Below are positions 33,845 through 42,080 of a stretch of 64,000 nucleotides of DNA, one piece after another (position 1 is the first letter of the stretch; each line of letters opens with the position of its first letter). This DNA is from Arthrobacter oryzae (GTDB lineage Bacteria; Actinomycetota; Actinomycetes; Actinomycetales; Micrococcaceae): positions 4,340,001 through 4,404,000 of the forward strand of contig NZ_CP132204.1 in the NCBI RefSeq assembly GCF_030718995.1, read 5' to 3'. The position numbers and the translations under genes are program-made. The notes below the pieces were generated by a model that saw nothing but the letters and a program-made list of their open reading frames with translations, had not been told where the DNA came from and did no database searches.

Positions 33845-36800
33845 CTAGGCCTCAATCTTCTCGACGGCGACCTGCAGCTCGGTGCCGTCTCCATCGGAGT
33901 ACAGGCCAAGCTCCAGGGTCAGGGTTTCGGTGACCACAAGGTTTTCGTGTGCCTTCACCGCGTCCACAACATCCATCGGGGCTGTCACGCTTGTCCGGAT
34001 CCGGTCACTCACGTTTAGTCCGGCATCCTTGCGGGCCTGCTGGATGGCGCGGACCATGTCGCGCGCAATGCCTTCAGCCTCGAGCTCCGGCGTGACTTCG
34101 GTGTTGAGCACCACGAAGCCGCCGCCGGGCAGCACGGCAGCCGCGCGTGAGCCGACGCCCTCCGCGGCTTCGGCCACGACGGTTTCCAGGGTGTATTCCT
34201 GCGGTTCCAGCTCCAGCCCACCCGCGGTGACCACGCCGGCGTCGGAAACCGACCAGTCGCCGGACTTGGAGCCCTTGATGGCCTGCTGGACGTTCTTCCC
34301 CAGGCGCGGGCCCGCGGCCCGGGCGTTCACCACGAGCTTCTGCTCGATGCCGAACTCCTCCGGGGAGGCGCTCTCGGCGTCGAGCAGGCGGACCGAACGG
34401 ATGTTCAGTTCATCGGCGACGACGGCGGCGAACCCTCCCAGCGCATCCGCGCCGGGTGCCACGACGGTGAGTTCCTGCAGCGGCAGCCGGACGCGGAGGT
34501 TCGCGGCCTTGCGCAGCGAGGATCCGGTGGAGCAGATCTGCTGGACACGGTCCATGGCTTCCACCAGGGCAGGGTTGGCCGGGAACAGGTCCGCGTCCGG
34601 CCAGTCAGCCAGGTGCACGGAGCGGCCGCCGGTGAGGCCGCGCCAGATCTCCTCGGAGACCAGCGGCAGCAGGGACGCGGCCACGCGGGAGACGGTTTCC
34701 AGTGCAGTGTAGAGCGCGTCGAAGGCGTCCACGTTCTCGTCGAAGAAGCGCTGGCGGCTGCGGCGGACGTACCAGTTGGTGAGCATGTCCAGGTAGCTGC
34801 GCAGTTCGTCGCAGGCGCCGGAGATGTCGTAGCTGTCCAGCTGGACGGTTACGTTGCGGACCAGGTCGCCGGTGTTGGCCATGAGGTACTGGTCCAGGGT
34901 GTCGGCGTAGCCGTCGTAGCGGAGCTTCGCGTCATAGCCGGCACCGCCGGCAGCCGCGTTCGTGTACAAGGTGAAGAAGCTGTACACGTTCCACAGGGGC
35001 AGGATGACCTGGCGGACGCCGTCGCGGATTCCCTGTTCGGTGACCACGAGGTTGCCGCCGCGCAGGATGGGGCTGGACATCAGGAACCAGCGCATGGCGT
35101 CGGAGCCGTCGCGGTCCAGCACCTCGGAGACGTCGGGGTAGTTGCGCAGGCTCTTGGACATCTTCTGCCCGTCCGAGCCGAGCACGATGCCGTGGCTGAT
35201 GACGTTGCGGAAGGCCGGGCGGTCAAACAGTGCCGTGGACAGGATGTGCAGCATGTAGAACCAGCCGCGGGTCTGGCCGATGTACTCGACGATGAAGTCC
35301 GCCGGGTTGTGCGTGTCGAACCATTCCTCGTTCTGGAACGGGTAGTGGACCTGGCCGTAGGGCATGGACCCGGAGTCGAACCAGACATCCAGGACGTCCT
35401 CGACGCGGCGCATCACGGACTGGCCCTCTTCAGGGGTGCGGGGGTCGTCCGGGTTGGGCCGGGTCAGCTCGTCGATGAACGGCCGGTGCAGGTCAACCTC
35501 GCCGTCCTTGTTCAGCGGGAGCCGGCCGAAGTCGGCCTCGATCTCGGCAAGCGAGCCGTAGACGTCGGTGCGAGGGTATTCGGGGTCGCTGGACTGCCAC
35601 ACCGGGATGGGGCTGCCCCAGTAGCGGTTGCGGCTGATGGACCAGTCGCGGGCGTTGGCGAGCCACTTGCCGAACTGGCCGTCCTTGACGTTGCCGGGGA
35701 TCCAGTTGATGTCCTGATTCAGCTCGGACATGCGGTCCTTGAACTTCGTGACTTCCACGTACCAGGAGGACACGGCGCGGTAGATCAGCGGGTTGCGGCA
35801 GCGCCAGCAGTGCGGGTAGCTGTGCTCGTAGCTGGCCTGGCGGACCAGGCGGCCCTGGGCGCGCAGCACCTGCGTGATGGGCTTGTTGGCCTCGAACACC
35901 TGCAGGCCCACGATGTCGTGCAGGTCGCCGTGCGAGAACAGCGGCAGGAACTTGGCGCCTTCGTCCACGGACAGGACCACGGGGATGCCGGCCTCTTCAC
36001 AGACTTTCTGGTCATCTTCACCGTAGGCGGGTGCCTGGTGGACAATGCCCGTGCCGTCGGTGGTGGTGACGTAGTCGGCTACGAGGAAGCGCCAGGCGTT
36101 CTCCGTGCCGTACTTTTCGGCGTCGCTGAAGTCATTCCAGAGCGGCTGGTACTGCAGGCCGGCCAGTTCGGCGCCGGTGTAGGTGGCGGTGACCGCGGCC
36201 TCGGCGGCTTCGACGCCGGCCGTGCCGTCACCGTAGCCCAGGTCCTTGGCGTAGGCGCCCAGCAGGTCCGCCGCGAGCAGGAAGCTGCCCGCGACCGGGG
36301 CCTCCGCGGACGCGGCCTTGATGCCGTTGGGTCCGGCCGGCAGCACAGCATAGGTGATGGAAGGCCCGACGGCGAGCGCCAGGTTGGTGGGCAGGGTCCA
36401 GGGGGTGGTGGTCCAGGCGAGGGCCTGCACGCCGGCCAGTTGTTTGGACAGCTCGGACTCCCCGGCCGTGATGGGGAAGGTGACGGTGACGGTCTGGTCC
36501 TGGCGGTTTTTGTAGACGTCGTCGTCCATGCGCAGTTCATGGTTGGACAGCGGCGTCTCGTCCTTCCAGCAGTACGGCAGGACGCGGTAGCCGTTGTAGG
36601 TCAGGCCCTTTTCGTGCAGCTGCTTAAAGGCCCAGAGCACGGACTCCATGTATTCGACGTTGAGTGTCTTGTAGTCGTTGTCGAAGTCCACCCAGCGGGC
36701 CTGGCGGGTGACGTAGCTCTTCCACTCGTCGGCGTACTTCATGACGGAGGCGCGGCAGGCGTCGTTGAACTTGTCGATGCCCATGGCTTCAATCTGGGTC

Positions 36801-37216
36801 TTGTCCGTCATGCCCAGCTGCTTCATGGCTTCCAGCTCCGCGGGCAGGCCGTGGGTGTCCCAGCCGAAGCGGCGCTCCACGCGGCGGCCGCGCTGGGTCT
36901 GGTAGCGGCCCACCAGGTCCTTGGCGTAGCCGGTCAGGAGGTGACCGTAGTGCGGCAGTCCGTTGGCGAAGGGCGGGCCGTCGTAGAAGACAAACTCGTT
37001 GCTGCCGGGCGCACCGCCGGGCGCGTCCGCGCTGCGCTGGTCGATGCTCGCCTGGAAGGTGCCGTCCTGGTCCCAGTACTTGAGGATGCGCTCTTCGATC
37101 TCCGGGAACTTCACGGAGGCCGATACAGCGGAGGTGTTGGAAGCAGTGGTGTTGGAAGGAGAGGTGGTGGAACCGGTGCCTGACGCTGCGGCAGAGGCCT
37201 TGGGGTAATAGGTCAT
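33845..37216 (-). CDS. ileS: Isoleucyl-tRNA synthetase
   Basis: IleRS charges tRNA-Ile and edits mischarged valine. The 1123-aa class I enzyme has the HIGH-type motif PHYGHLLTG, the editing domain, and KMSKSLRN. The length and N-terminal block (VFYDGPPFANGLPHYGHLLT) resemble the long eukaryotic-like IleRS of actinobacteria. I chose the ATG of MTYYPKASAAA, eight bases after AGGATG. The N-terminus has a Ser/Thr-rich stretch of about 40 residues. A T-box leader upstream (37257-37495) links translation to uncharged tRNA-Ile. folC follows directly. Confidence 0.97.
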   Translation of the reverse strand: MTYYPKASAAASGTGSTTSPSNTTASNTSAVSASVKFPEIEERILKYWDQDGTFQASIDQRSADAPGGAPGSNEFVFYDGPPFANGLPHYGHLLTGYAKDLVGRYQTQRGRRVERRFGWDTHGLPAELEAMKQLGMTDKTQIEAMGIDKFNDACRASVMKYADEWKSYVTRQARWVDFDNDYKTLNVEYMESVLWAFKQLHEKGLTYNGYRVLPYCWKDETPLSNHELRMDDDVYKNRQDQTVTVTFPITAGESELSKQLAGVQALAWTTTPWTLPTNLALAVGPSITYAVLPAGPNGIKAASAEAPVAGSFLLAADLLGAYAKDLGYGDGTAGVEAAEAAVTATYTGAELAGLQYQPLWNDFSDAEKYGTENAWRFLVADYVTTTDGTGIVHQAPAYGEDDQKVCEEAGIPVVLSVDEGAKFLPLFSHGDLHDIVGLQVFEANKPITQVLRAQGRLVRQASYEHSYPHCWRCRNPLIYRAVSSWYVEVTKFKDRMSELNQDINWIPGNVKDGQFGKWLANARDWSISRNRYWGSPIPVWQSSDPEYPRTDVYGSLAEIEADFGRLPLNKDGEVDLHRPFIDELTRPNPDDPRTPEEGQSVMRRVEDVLDVWFDSGSMPYGQVHYPFQNEEWFDTHNPADFIVEYIGQTRGWFYMLHILSTALFDRPAFRNVISHGIVLGSDGQKMSKSLRNYPDVSEVLDRDGSDAMRWFLMSSPILRGGNLVVTEQGIRDGVRQVILPLWNVYSFFTLYTNAAAGGAGYDAKLRYDGYADTLDQYLMANTGDLVRNVTVQLDSYDISGACDELRSYLDMLTNWYVRRSRQRFFDENVDAFDALYTALETVSRVAASLLPLVSEEIWRGLTGGRSVHLADWPDADLFPANPALVEAMDRVQQICSTGSSLRKAANLRVRLPLQELTVVAPGADALGGFAAVVADELNIRSVRLLDAESASPEEFGIEQKLVVNARAAGPRLGKNVQQAIKGSKSGDWSVSDAGVVTAGGLELEPQEYTLETVVAEAAEGVGSRAAAVLPGGGFVVLNTEVTPELEAEGIARDMVRAIQQARKDAGLNVSDRIRTSVTAPMDVVDAVKAHENLVVTETLTLELGLYSDGDGTELQVAVEKIEA

Positions 37217-37221
37217 CTCGA

Positions 37222-37495
37222 CATCCTGGGTTGAGCTAGTGAACAAGTGGATCATTCAGGATGCGAGGACGGCCCGTGCGCTGTTTTGCAACAGCACCGC
37301 ACCGCGGTACCACCTCACTTACCGCCGCCGGACCCCGTGACAGGGAGAGCACCGGCGTCGGCCGCTCATTTGCTGCTGTGACGGGCTTACCCGTCCGGTT
37401 CTACTGCTCCGGTTTCCTGCGGGGCAGGAGTCCGAAGGTTCTTCCGGAAGCTCACCGGTGATGGCCGGGTCAAAGCTGATACTCGATTGTACCCA
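37222..37495 (-). promoter_or_regulatory. Translational T-box riboswitch of ileS
   Basis: The minus strand contains the T-box antiterminator/antisequestrator core AGGTGGTACCGCGG (37302-37315). A specifier hairpin candidate CCGGCCATCACCGG (37455-37468) displays ATC, an isoleucine codon. CATCCTG (37257-37263) can pair exactly with CAGGATG (37222-37228), which covers the ileS ribosome site, so an occluding stem is visible. No U-run follows, which agrees with translational control as known for actinobacterial ileS T-boxes. Confidence 0.93.
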
Positions 37496-37551
37496 GAGTT
37501 GCAGTGTTCTCCAGCAAAACGGCCCATGCCTGGACCCGGCCCCGGCCCGGC

Positions 37552-38313
37552 TCAGCCCTGCTTGCGGATCAGCTTGTAGTTGGCGGCCTGCGCCACGGGT
37601 CGGATCACAATCTGGTCCAGGTTGACGTGGTGCGGCGCCGTCACCGCGTAACGGACCACATCTGCCACGTCCCCCGCCGTGAGGGGTTTCTCCACGCCTT
37701 GGTACACCTTCCCCGCCGCCTCCTGGTCACCCAGCCTGTTGAGGGCGAACTCCTCCGTCTGCACCAGGCCGGGGGCAACTTCAATGACCCGGAGGTTGTT
37801 TTCCACTTCTTCCAACCGGAGAGCGCCGGTCAGGGCGTGCTGGGCGAACTTGGCCGCATTGTAGCCGGCACCGCCCTCGTAGGCGGCGAGTCCCGCCGTC
37901 GAGGTCAGGTTCAGGACTGTGCCCTCCCCGCAGGCGCGCAGCATCGGCAGGAAGGCGCGGGTCAGTTTCATCGTGCCCAAGACGTTGACGTCGAACATCC
38001 ACTCCCAGTCCTCGGTCTTGGCCTCCGCAATCCGGTCGGCGCCCCGGGCACCGCCGGCGATGTTGATGAGGGTGTCAATTCCACCGGCGTTTGTCACCTC
38101 GGCCAGGAGCCTCTCCACGTCTTCGTCGTCGACGATGTCCGCCGCAATCGCCGTGGCCCCGGTGGCGTCGGCGAGCGTTGCAAGCCGGTCCGCCCGGCGC
38201 GCGACGGCGAAAACAGTCCACCCTTCGGCCCTCAACGCCCGGACCGTGGCTTCGCCGATGCCTGTGCTTGCTCCCGTTACTACGGCTGCCTTTGTGCGCT
38301 TTTCCTCAGTCAT
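37552..38313 (-). CDS. Short-chain dehydrogenase/reductase
   Basis: This 253-aa SDR oxidoreductase has the NAD(P)-binding TGASTGIGE (about residues 13-21), NIAGGARG, the catalytic Ser in LNLTSTAGLAA and the YNAAK active-site motif (Tyr/Lys). VEVAPG-type residues are seen as EVAPGLVQTEEF. RR after VFAVA (AVARRADRL) favours NADP(H). It resembles serine/3-hydroxy acid dehydrogenases of the YdfG type, but the substrate is not assignable. It lies between the ileS leader and the divergent valS gene and is transcribed alone. Confidence 0.9.
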   Translation of the reverse strand: MTEEKRTKAAVVTGASTGIGEATVRALRAEGWTVFAVARRADRLATLADATGATAIAADIVDDEDVERLLAEVTNAGGIDTLINIAGGARGADRIAEAKTEDWEWMFDVNVLGTMKLTRAFLPMLRACGEGTVLNLTSTAGLAAYEGGAGYNAAKFAQHALTGALRLEEVENNLRVIEVAPGLVQTEEFALNRLGDQEAAGKVYQGVEKPLTAGDVADVVRYAVTAPHHVNLDQIVIRPVAQAANYKLIRKQG

Positions 38314-38418
38314 GGCACCACCCTAGCGTCGGAGGAACTCCGGCAGCATACGGGCGTAACGGAATGCCACGGCAGACGGCCGCGCAGGCGGGGGAAGAGA
38401 TCATGAAACAATTGCTCC

Positions 38419-41040
38419 ATGGCTGAAGACACGCAGGGTACAGACACGCCCACCACCGCCCCCATCAATGTTCCGGACAAGCCCGCCCTTGAGGGGCTGG
38501 AAGACGCCCTCACCCGGCGCTGGCTTGACGAAGGGACCTACAAGTTCAACCCGGACACAACACGGGAGCAGGTCTACTCGATCGACACTCCCCCGCCCAC
38601 TGCGTCGGGATCCCTGCACGTGGGACACATGTTCTCCTACACCCAGACCGACGTCCTGGCGCGCTACCAGCGCATGACCGGCAAGAACGTCTTCTACCCG
38701 ATGGGCTGGGACGACAACGGCCTGCCCACCGAACGCCGCGTCCAGAACTACTACGGTGTGCGCTGCGATCCGGCCATCCATTACGACGCCGGCTACCGGC
38801 CGCCGGCAGAGCCCGCCAAGAACCAGCGCGACTTTGATGTCATCTCGCGCCGGAACTTCATCGAGCTGTGCGAGGAACTCGCCGTCGAGGATGAGAAGGT
38901 CTTCGAGAACCTCTTCCAGACGCTCGGCCTGTCCGTCGACTGGGACCTGACCTACCGGACCATCGACGACAAGTCCCGTGCCATCTCCCAGCGCGCCTTC
39001 CTGGCGAACCTCGCCGCCGGCGACGCCTACATGGCAGAAGCCCCCACGTTGTGGGACGTGACTTTCCGCACCGCGGTGGCCCAGGCCGAGCTCGAGGACC
39101 GCGAGGTTGCCGGCGCCTACTACCGTTACCCGTTCTTCACCGAGGACGGCGAGAAGCTCTACATCGAGACGACGCGCCCTGAGCTGCTGGCCGCGTGCGC
39201 CGCCCTGGTGGCAAACCCCGACGACGAACGGTACCAGCCGCTGTTCGGCAAGAAGGTCACCTCTCCCCTGTTCGGCGTCGAGGTGGAGGTGAAGGCGCAC
39301 CACCTCGCCAAGGCGGACAAGGGCTCCGGCATCGCCATGGTCTGCACCTTCGGCGACCTCACCGACGTGACCTGGTGGCGCGAGCTGCAGCTGCCCACCC
39401 GCGCGATCGTGGGCCGCGACGGCCGCATCGTCGGCGAGACCCCGGACTGGATAACCACCGAGGAAGGCCGCGCGGCCTTTGCCGCGATCGCCGGCAAGAC
39501 GGTGTTCAGCGCCAAGGAGGCTGTCGTCGAGCAGCTGACGGCCGCTGAACTCCTCGACGGTGAGCCCAAGAAGATCATGCACCCGGTCAACTTCTTCGAG
39601 AAGGGCGACAAGCCCCTCGAAGTGGTGACGTCGCGCCAGTGGTACATCCGCAACGGCGGCCGTGACGAGGACCGCCGCGAACGCCTGATCGGGCGCGGCA
39701 ACGAGATCGAATTCCACCCGGCGTTCATGCGCTCCCGCTACGAAAACTGGATCTCAGGGCTGAACGGCGACTGGCTGGTGTCCCGCCAGCGCTTCTTCGG
39801 CGTGCCGGTGCCGGTCTGGTACCCGCTCGACGCCGACGGGAACCCGGACTACGACGCGCCGGTCCTGCCGACAGACGAACAGCTCCCCGTCGACCCGGCT
39901 GCCGACGCCGCTCCCGGATACGAGGAAGCCCAGCGCGACGTGCCGGGCGGCTTTACCGGTGATGCCGACGTCCTCGACACGTGGGCCACCTCCTCGCTGA
40001 CGCCGCAGATCGTGGGCGGCTGGAGCACGGACGAGGCACTGTTCTCCAAGGTCTACCCGTTCGATGTTCGCCCGCAGGCCCACGACATCATCCGGACGTG
40101 GCTGTTCTCCACGGCCGTGCGTGCCGACGCGCTGCAGGACACGGCACCCTGGAAGCACGCAGCCATCTCCGGCTGGATCCTCGATCCGGACCGCAAGAAG
40201 ATGTCCAAGTCCAAGGGCAACGTGATCGTCCCCACCGATGTCCTCGAGGAGTACGGCTCCGACGCGGTCCGCTACTGGGCGGCCTCGGCCAAGCTCGGCG
40301 CGGACACCGCCTACGAGATCGCGCAGATGAAGATCGGCCGTCGCCTGGCCATCAAGCTCCTCAACGCCTCGAAGTTCGTCCTGAACCTGGGCGCCACGGA
40401 AAACTCGGTGGTTTCCGCGGACCTGTCGGTGCTCACCAACCCTCTGGACCGTGCCGTGCTGGCTCAGCTGTCGGACGTCGTGGCCCAGGCCACCAAGGCG
40501 TTCGAAAACTACGACTACGCCCGTGCGCTGCAGATCAGCGAAAGCTTCTTCTGGCAGTTCACCGACGACTACGTGGAACTCATCAAGGACCGCGCCTACG
40601 GTGCGGCCGGCGAGCCCGAAAAGGCGTCCGTGCTGGCCGCCCTGGCCACCACGCTGGACACGTTGCTGCGGCTGTTCGCGCCGTTCCTGCCGTTCGCCAC
40701 TGAAGAGGTCTGGAGCTGGTGGCGCAGCGGATCGGTGCACCGCGCCGAGTGGCCGGCCGCCCTTGAGGTCCCCGACGGCGACACCACCATGCTGGCGACC
40801 GTCGGAGTGGCGCTAAGCGGCATCCGCAAGGCCAAGTCCGAGGCGAAGGTCAAGCAGCGCACTGAAGTGCTGTCCGCCACCATCACCGCCACGGAATCAA
40901 TCACCACGCAGCTGAAGGCAGGCCTTGCCGACCTTAAGGCCGCGTCCAATGCGCGCGAGCTGACGCTTGTGGCGGGCGAAGGCGAACTGACGGTCAGCGA
41001 TGTTGTCCTGGCCCAGCCGGAGGACGCCCCGGGCGCCTAG
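38419..41040 (+). CDS. valS: Valyl-tRNA synthetase, archaeal-type
   Basis: ValRS charges tRNA-Val and edits threonine. The 873-aa class I enzyme has HVGH in SGSLHVGHMFSYTQTD (HIGH motif) and KMSKSKGNV. Its N-terminal block (YSIDTPPPTASGSLHVGH, GWDDNGLPTERRVQ) resembles the archaeal/alphaproteobacterial form rather than the usual bacterial one, which reads PPPNVTG(S/T)LHLGH. That points to an old horizontal replacement, although this is inference. It is on the plus strand, divergent from the SDR gene, and is followed by two tandem terminators. Start ATG at 38419. Confidence 0.95.
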   Translation: MAEDTQGTDTPTTAPINVPDKPALEGLEDALTRRWLDEGTYKFNPDTTREQVYSIDTPPPTASGSLHVGHMFSYTQTDVLARYQRMTGKNVFYPMGWDDNGLPTERRVQNYYGVRCDPAIHYDAGYRPPAEPAKNQRDFDVISRRNFIELCEELAVEDEKVFENLFQTLGLSVDWDLTYRTIDDKSRAISQRAFLANLAAGDAYMAEAPTLWDVTFRTAVAQAELEDREVAGAYYRYPFFTEDGEKLYIETTRPELLAACAALVANPDDERYQPLFGKKVTSPLFGVEVEVKAHHLAKADKGSGIAMVCTFGDLTDVTWWRELQLPTRAIVGRDGRIVGETPDWITTEEGRAAFAAIAGKTVFSAKEAVVEQLTAAELLDGEPKKIMHPVNFFEKGDKPLEVVTSRQWYIRNGGRDEDRRERLIGRGNEIEFHPAFMRSRYENWISGLNGDWLVSRQRFFGVPVPVWYPLDADGNPDYDAPVLPTDEQLPVDPAADAAPGYEEAQRDVPGGFTGDADVLDTWATSSLTPQIVGGWSTDEALFSKVYPFDVRPQAHDIIRTWLFSTAVRADALQDTAPWKHAAISGWILDPDRKKMSKSKGNVIVPTDVLEEYGSDAVRYWAASAKLGADTAYEIAQMKIGRRLAIKLLNASKFVLNLGATENSVVSADLSVLTNPLDRAVLAQLSDVVAQATKAFENYDYARALQISESFFWQFTDDYVELIKDRAYGAAGEPEKASVLAALATTLDTLLRLFAPFLPFATEEVWSWWRSGSVHRAEWPAALEVPDGDTTMLATVGVALSGIRKAKSEAKVKQRTEVLSATITATESITTQLKAGLADLKAASNARELTLVAGEGELTVSDVVLAQPEDAPGA

Positions 41041-41061
41041 CCGGCAGTTTCGGGCAAAAGG

Positions 41062-41103
41062 GAAGCCCCATCAGCGAGGAACGCTGGTGGGGCTTCTGTT
41101 TTC
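41062..41103 (+). terminator. Terminator 1 after valS
   Basis: GAAGCCCCATCAGCG pairs with CGCTGGTGGGGCTTC with one wobble pair. The stem is followed by TGTTTT. It lies 21 nt after the valS stop and is a good intrinsic terminator. Confidence 0.88.
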
Positions 41104-41112
41104 GGGCAAAGG

Positions 41113-41157
41113 GGAAGCCCCATCAGCGTTTTGCCGTTGGTGGGGCTTCGACTTTTT
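41113..41157 (+). terminator. Terminator 2 after valS, duplicated copy
   Basis: A near copy of terminator 1 sits 51 bases downstream (GAAGCCCCATCAGCG, 6-base loop, CGTTGGTGGGGCTTC). It is followed by GACTTTTT. The upstream flank CGGGCAAA(A)GGG is also repeated, so the unit was duplicated. Confidence 0.88.
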
Positions 41158-41397
41158 CGATTGTCTCGTGACGTCTGTGACAATCTGGCGGAATCCTCGG
41201 AATTTCAGGTCTTCCTACCTCGTCACTGGTAGCCAGCTTCTGACTTTGCCGAAGGCTGCGTCAGATGCGTGTCACTGAATCTTTGGTTTCCGTGTCCCTC
41301 TTCTTTCGAAGTGGGTAAGAACTATTGTTGTCCTCCCCCCGGGCATCCGCAAGGGTCCCGGGGGAATTACAGGACAGTAATTATGGTTGGCGGGACG

Positions 41398-42012
41398 TCA
41401 GTTGAATTCGGGACGCTCGGTGCGGCTTCGCTTGATCTCGAAGAAGTGCGGGTACGCGGCCAGGGTCACCGCGGCGTCCCAAAGACGGCCGGCTTCCTCG
41501 CCCCTGGGGATGCGCGTGAGCACCGGGCCGAAGAACGCCGTGCCGTTGAAGGCCACCACCGGCGTTCCCACATCCTGCCCCACGAGGGAGATGCCCTCTT
41601 CATGGCTGGCGCGCAGCTGCTCGTCAAAAGCGTCGGAGGAGGCCTCGGCCGCGAGCCCGGCCGGCAGGCCGCATTCGGCCAGGGCCTTGCTGATCACGAC
41701 ATCGAAATCCTGCTCGCCGGCGTCGTGGATCAGGCTTCCCATGGCGTCATAGAGCGGCTTGATGACCTGGTCACCATACTGCTCGCGAGCGGCGATGATG
41801 ACGCGCACAGGACCCCAGCCCTTGTCCATCGCTTCGCGGTAGCCGGGATCGAGTTCCCGGCCTTCGTTCAGGACGGAGAGGCTCATGACGTGCCACTCGG
41901 TTTCAATGTCACGGACTTCCTCCACTTCGCCCACCCAGCGGGACGTGATCCAGGCGAAGGGGCACAGGGGGTCGAACCAAAAGTCGGCTTTGCTCGCAGT
42001 GGTTTCAGGCAC
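41398..42012 (-). CDS. Rv2466c-family thioredoxin-fold protein (mycothiol-dependent reductase-like)
   Basis: This 204-aa DsbA/FrnE-like protein aligns by eye with Mycobacterium tuberculosis Rv2466c, a mycothiol-dependent reductase. Shared blocks include DFWFDPLCPFAWITSRW, VMSLSVLNEGREL, GWGPVRVIIAA and AFFGPVLTRIPRGEEAG. The active site reads CPFA, so the second Cys of CxxC is missing. A mechanism with one Cys and mycothiol is plausible. The start is GTG with GGAGGAG six bases upstream. It is downstream of clpX on the same strand with a 68-bp gap. Confidence 0.92.
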   Translation of the reverse strand: MPETTASKADFWFDPLCPFAWITSRWVGEVEEVRDIETEWHVMSLSVLNEGRELDPGYREAMDKGWGPVRVIIAAREQYGDQVIKPLYDAMGSLIHDAGEQDFDVVISKALAECGLPAGLAAEASSDAFDEQLRASHEEGISLVGQDVGTPVVAFNGTAFFGPVLTRIPRGEEAGRLWDAAVTLAAYPHFFEIKRSRTERPEFN

Positions 42013-42080
42013 GGAAATCTCCTCCGGAAAAGGCGTCAGGGCATGGCGCACTACGGCGCACATCTACCAAGAGCAAAGAA

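Larger units (their letters stand above)
41041..41397 (+). other. Intergenic region after valS
   Basis: This 357-bp gap between convergent valS and the Rv2466c-like gene holds two tandem terminator hairpins (41062-41105 and 41113-41157). From 41161 to 41397 I see no gene. A GC hairpin (CCCCCGGG and CCCGGGGG arms, about 41335-41363) lies before the minus-strand gene end but lacks a U-run. Confidence 0.55.

Noticed and set aside
34613..37183. An 856-codon plus-strand open frame opposite ileS
   Set aside because: It is a shadow of ileS; composition is Val/Gly/Ala/Leu-rich and the sense-strand protein is certain.
41335..41363. GC hairpin before the Rv2466c-like gene end as a terminator
   Set aside because: The stem is good but no U-run follows on the minus strand, so I left it only in the intergenic note.
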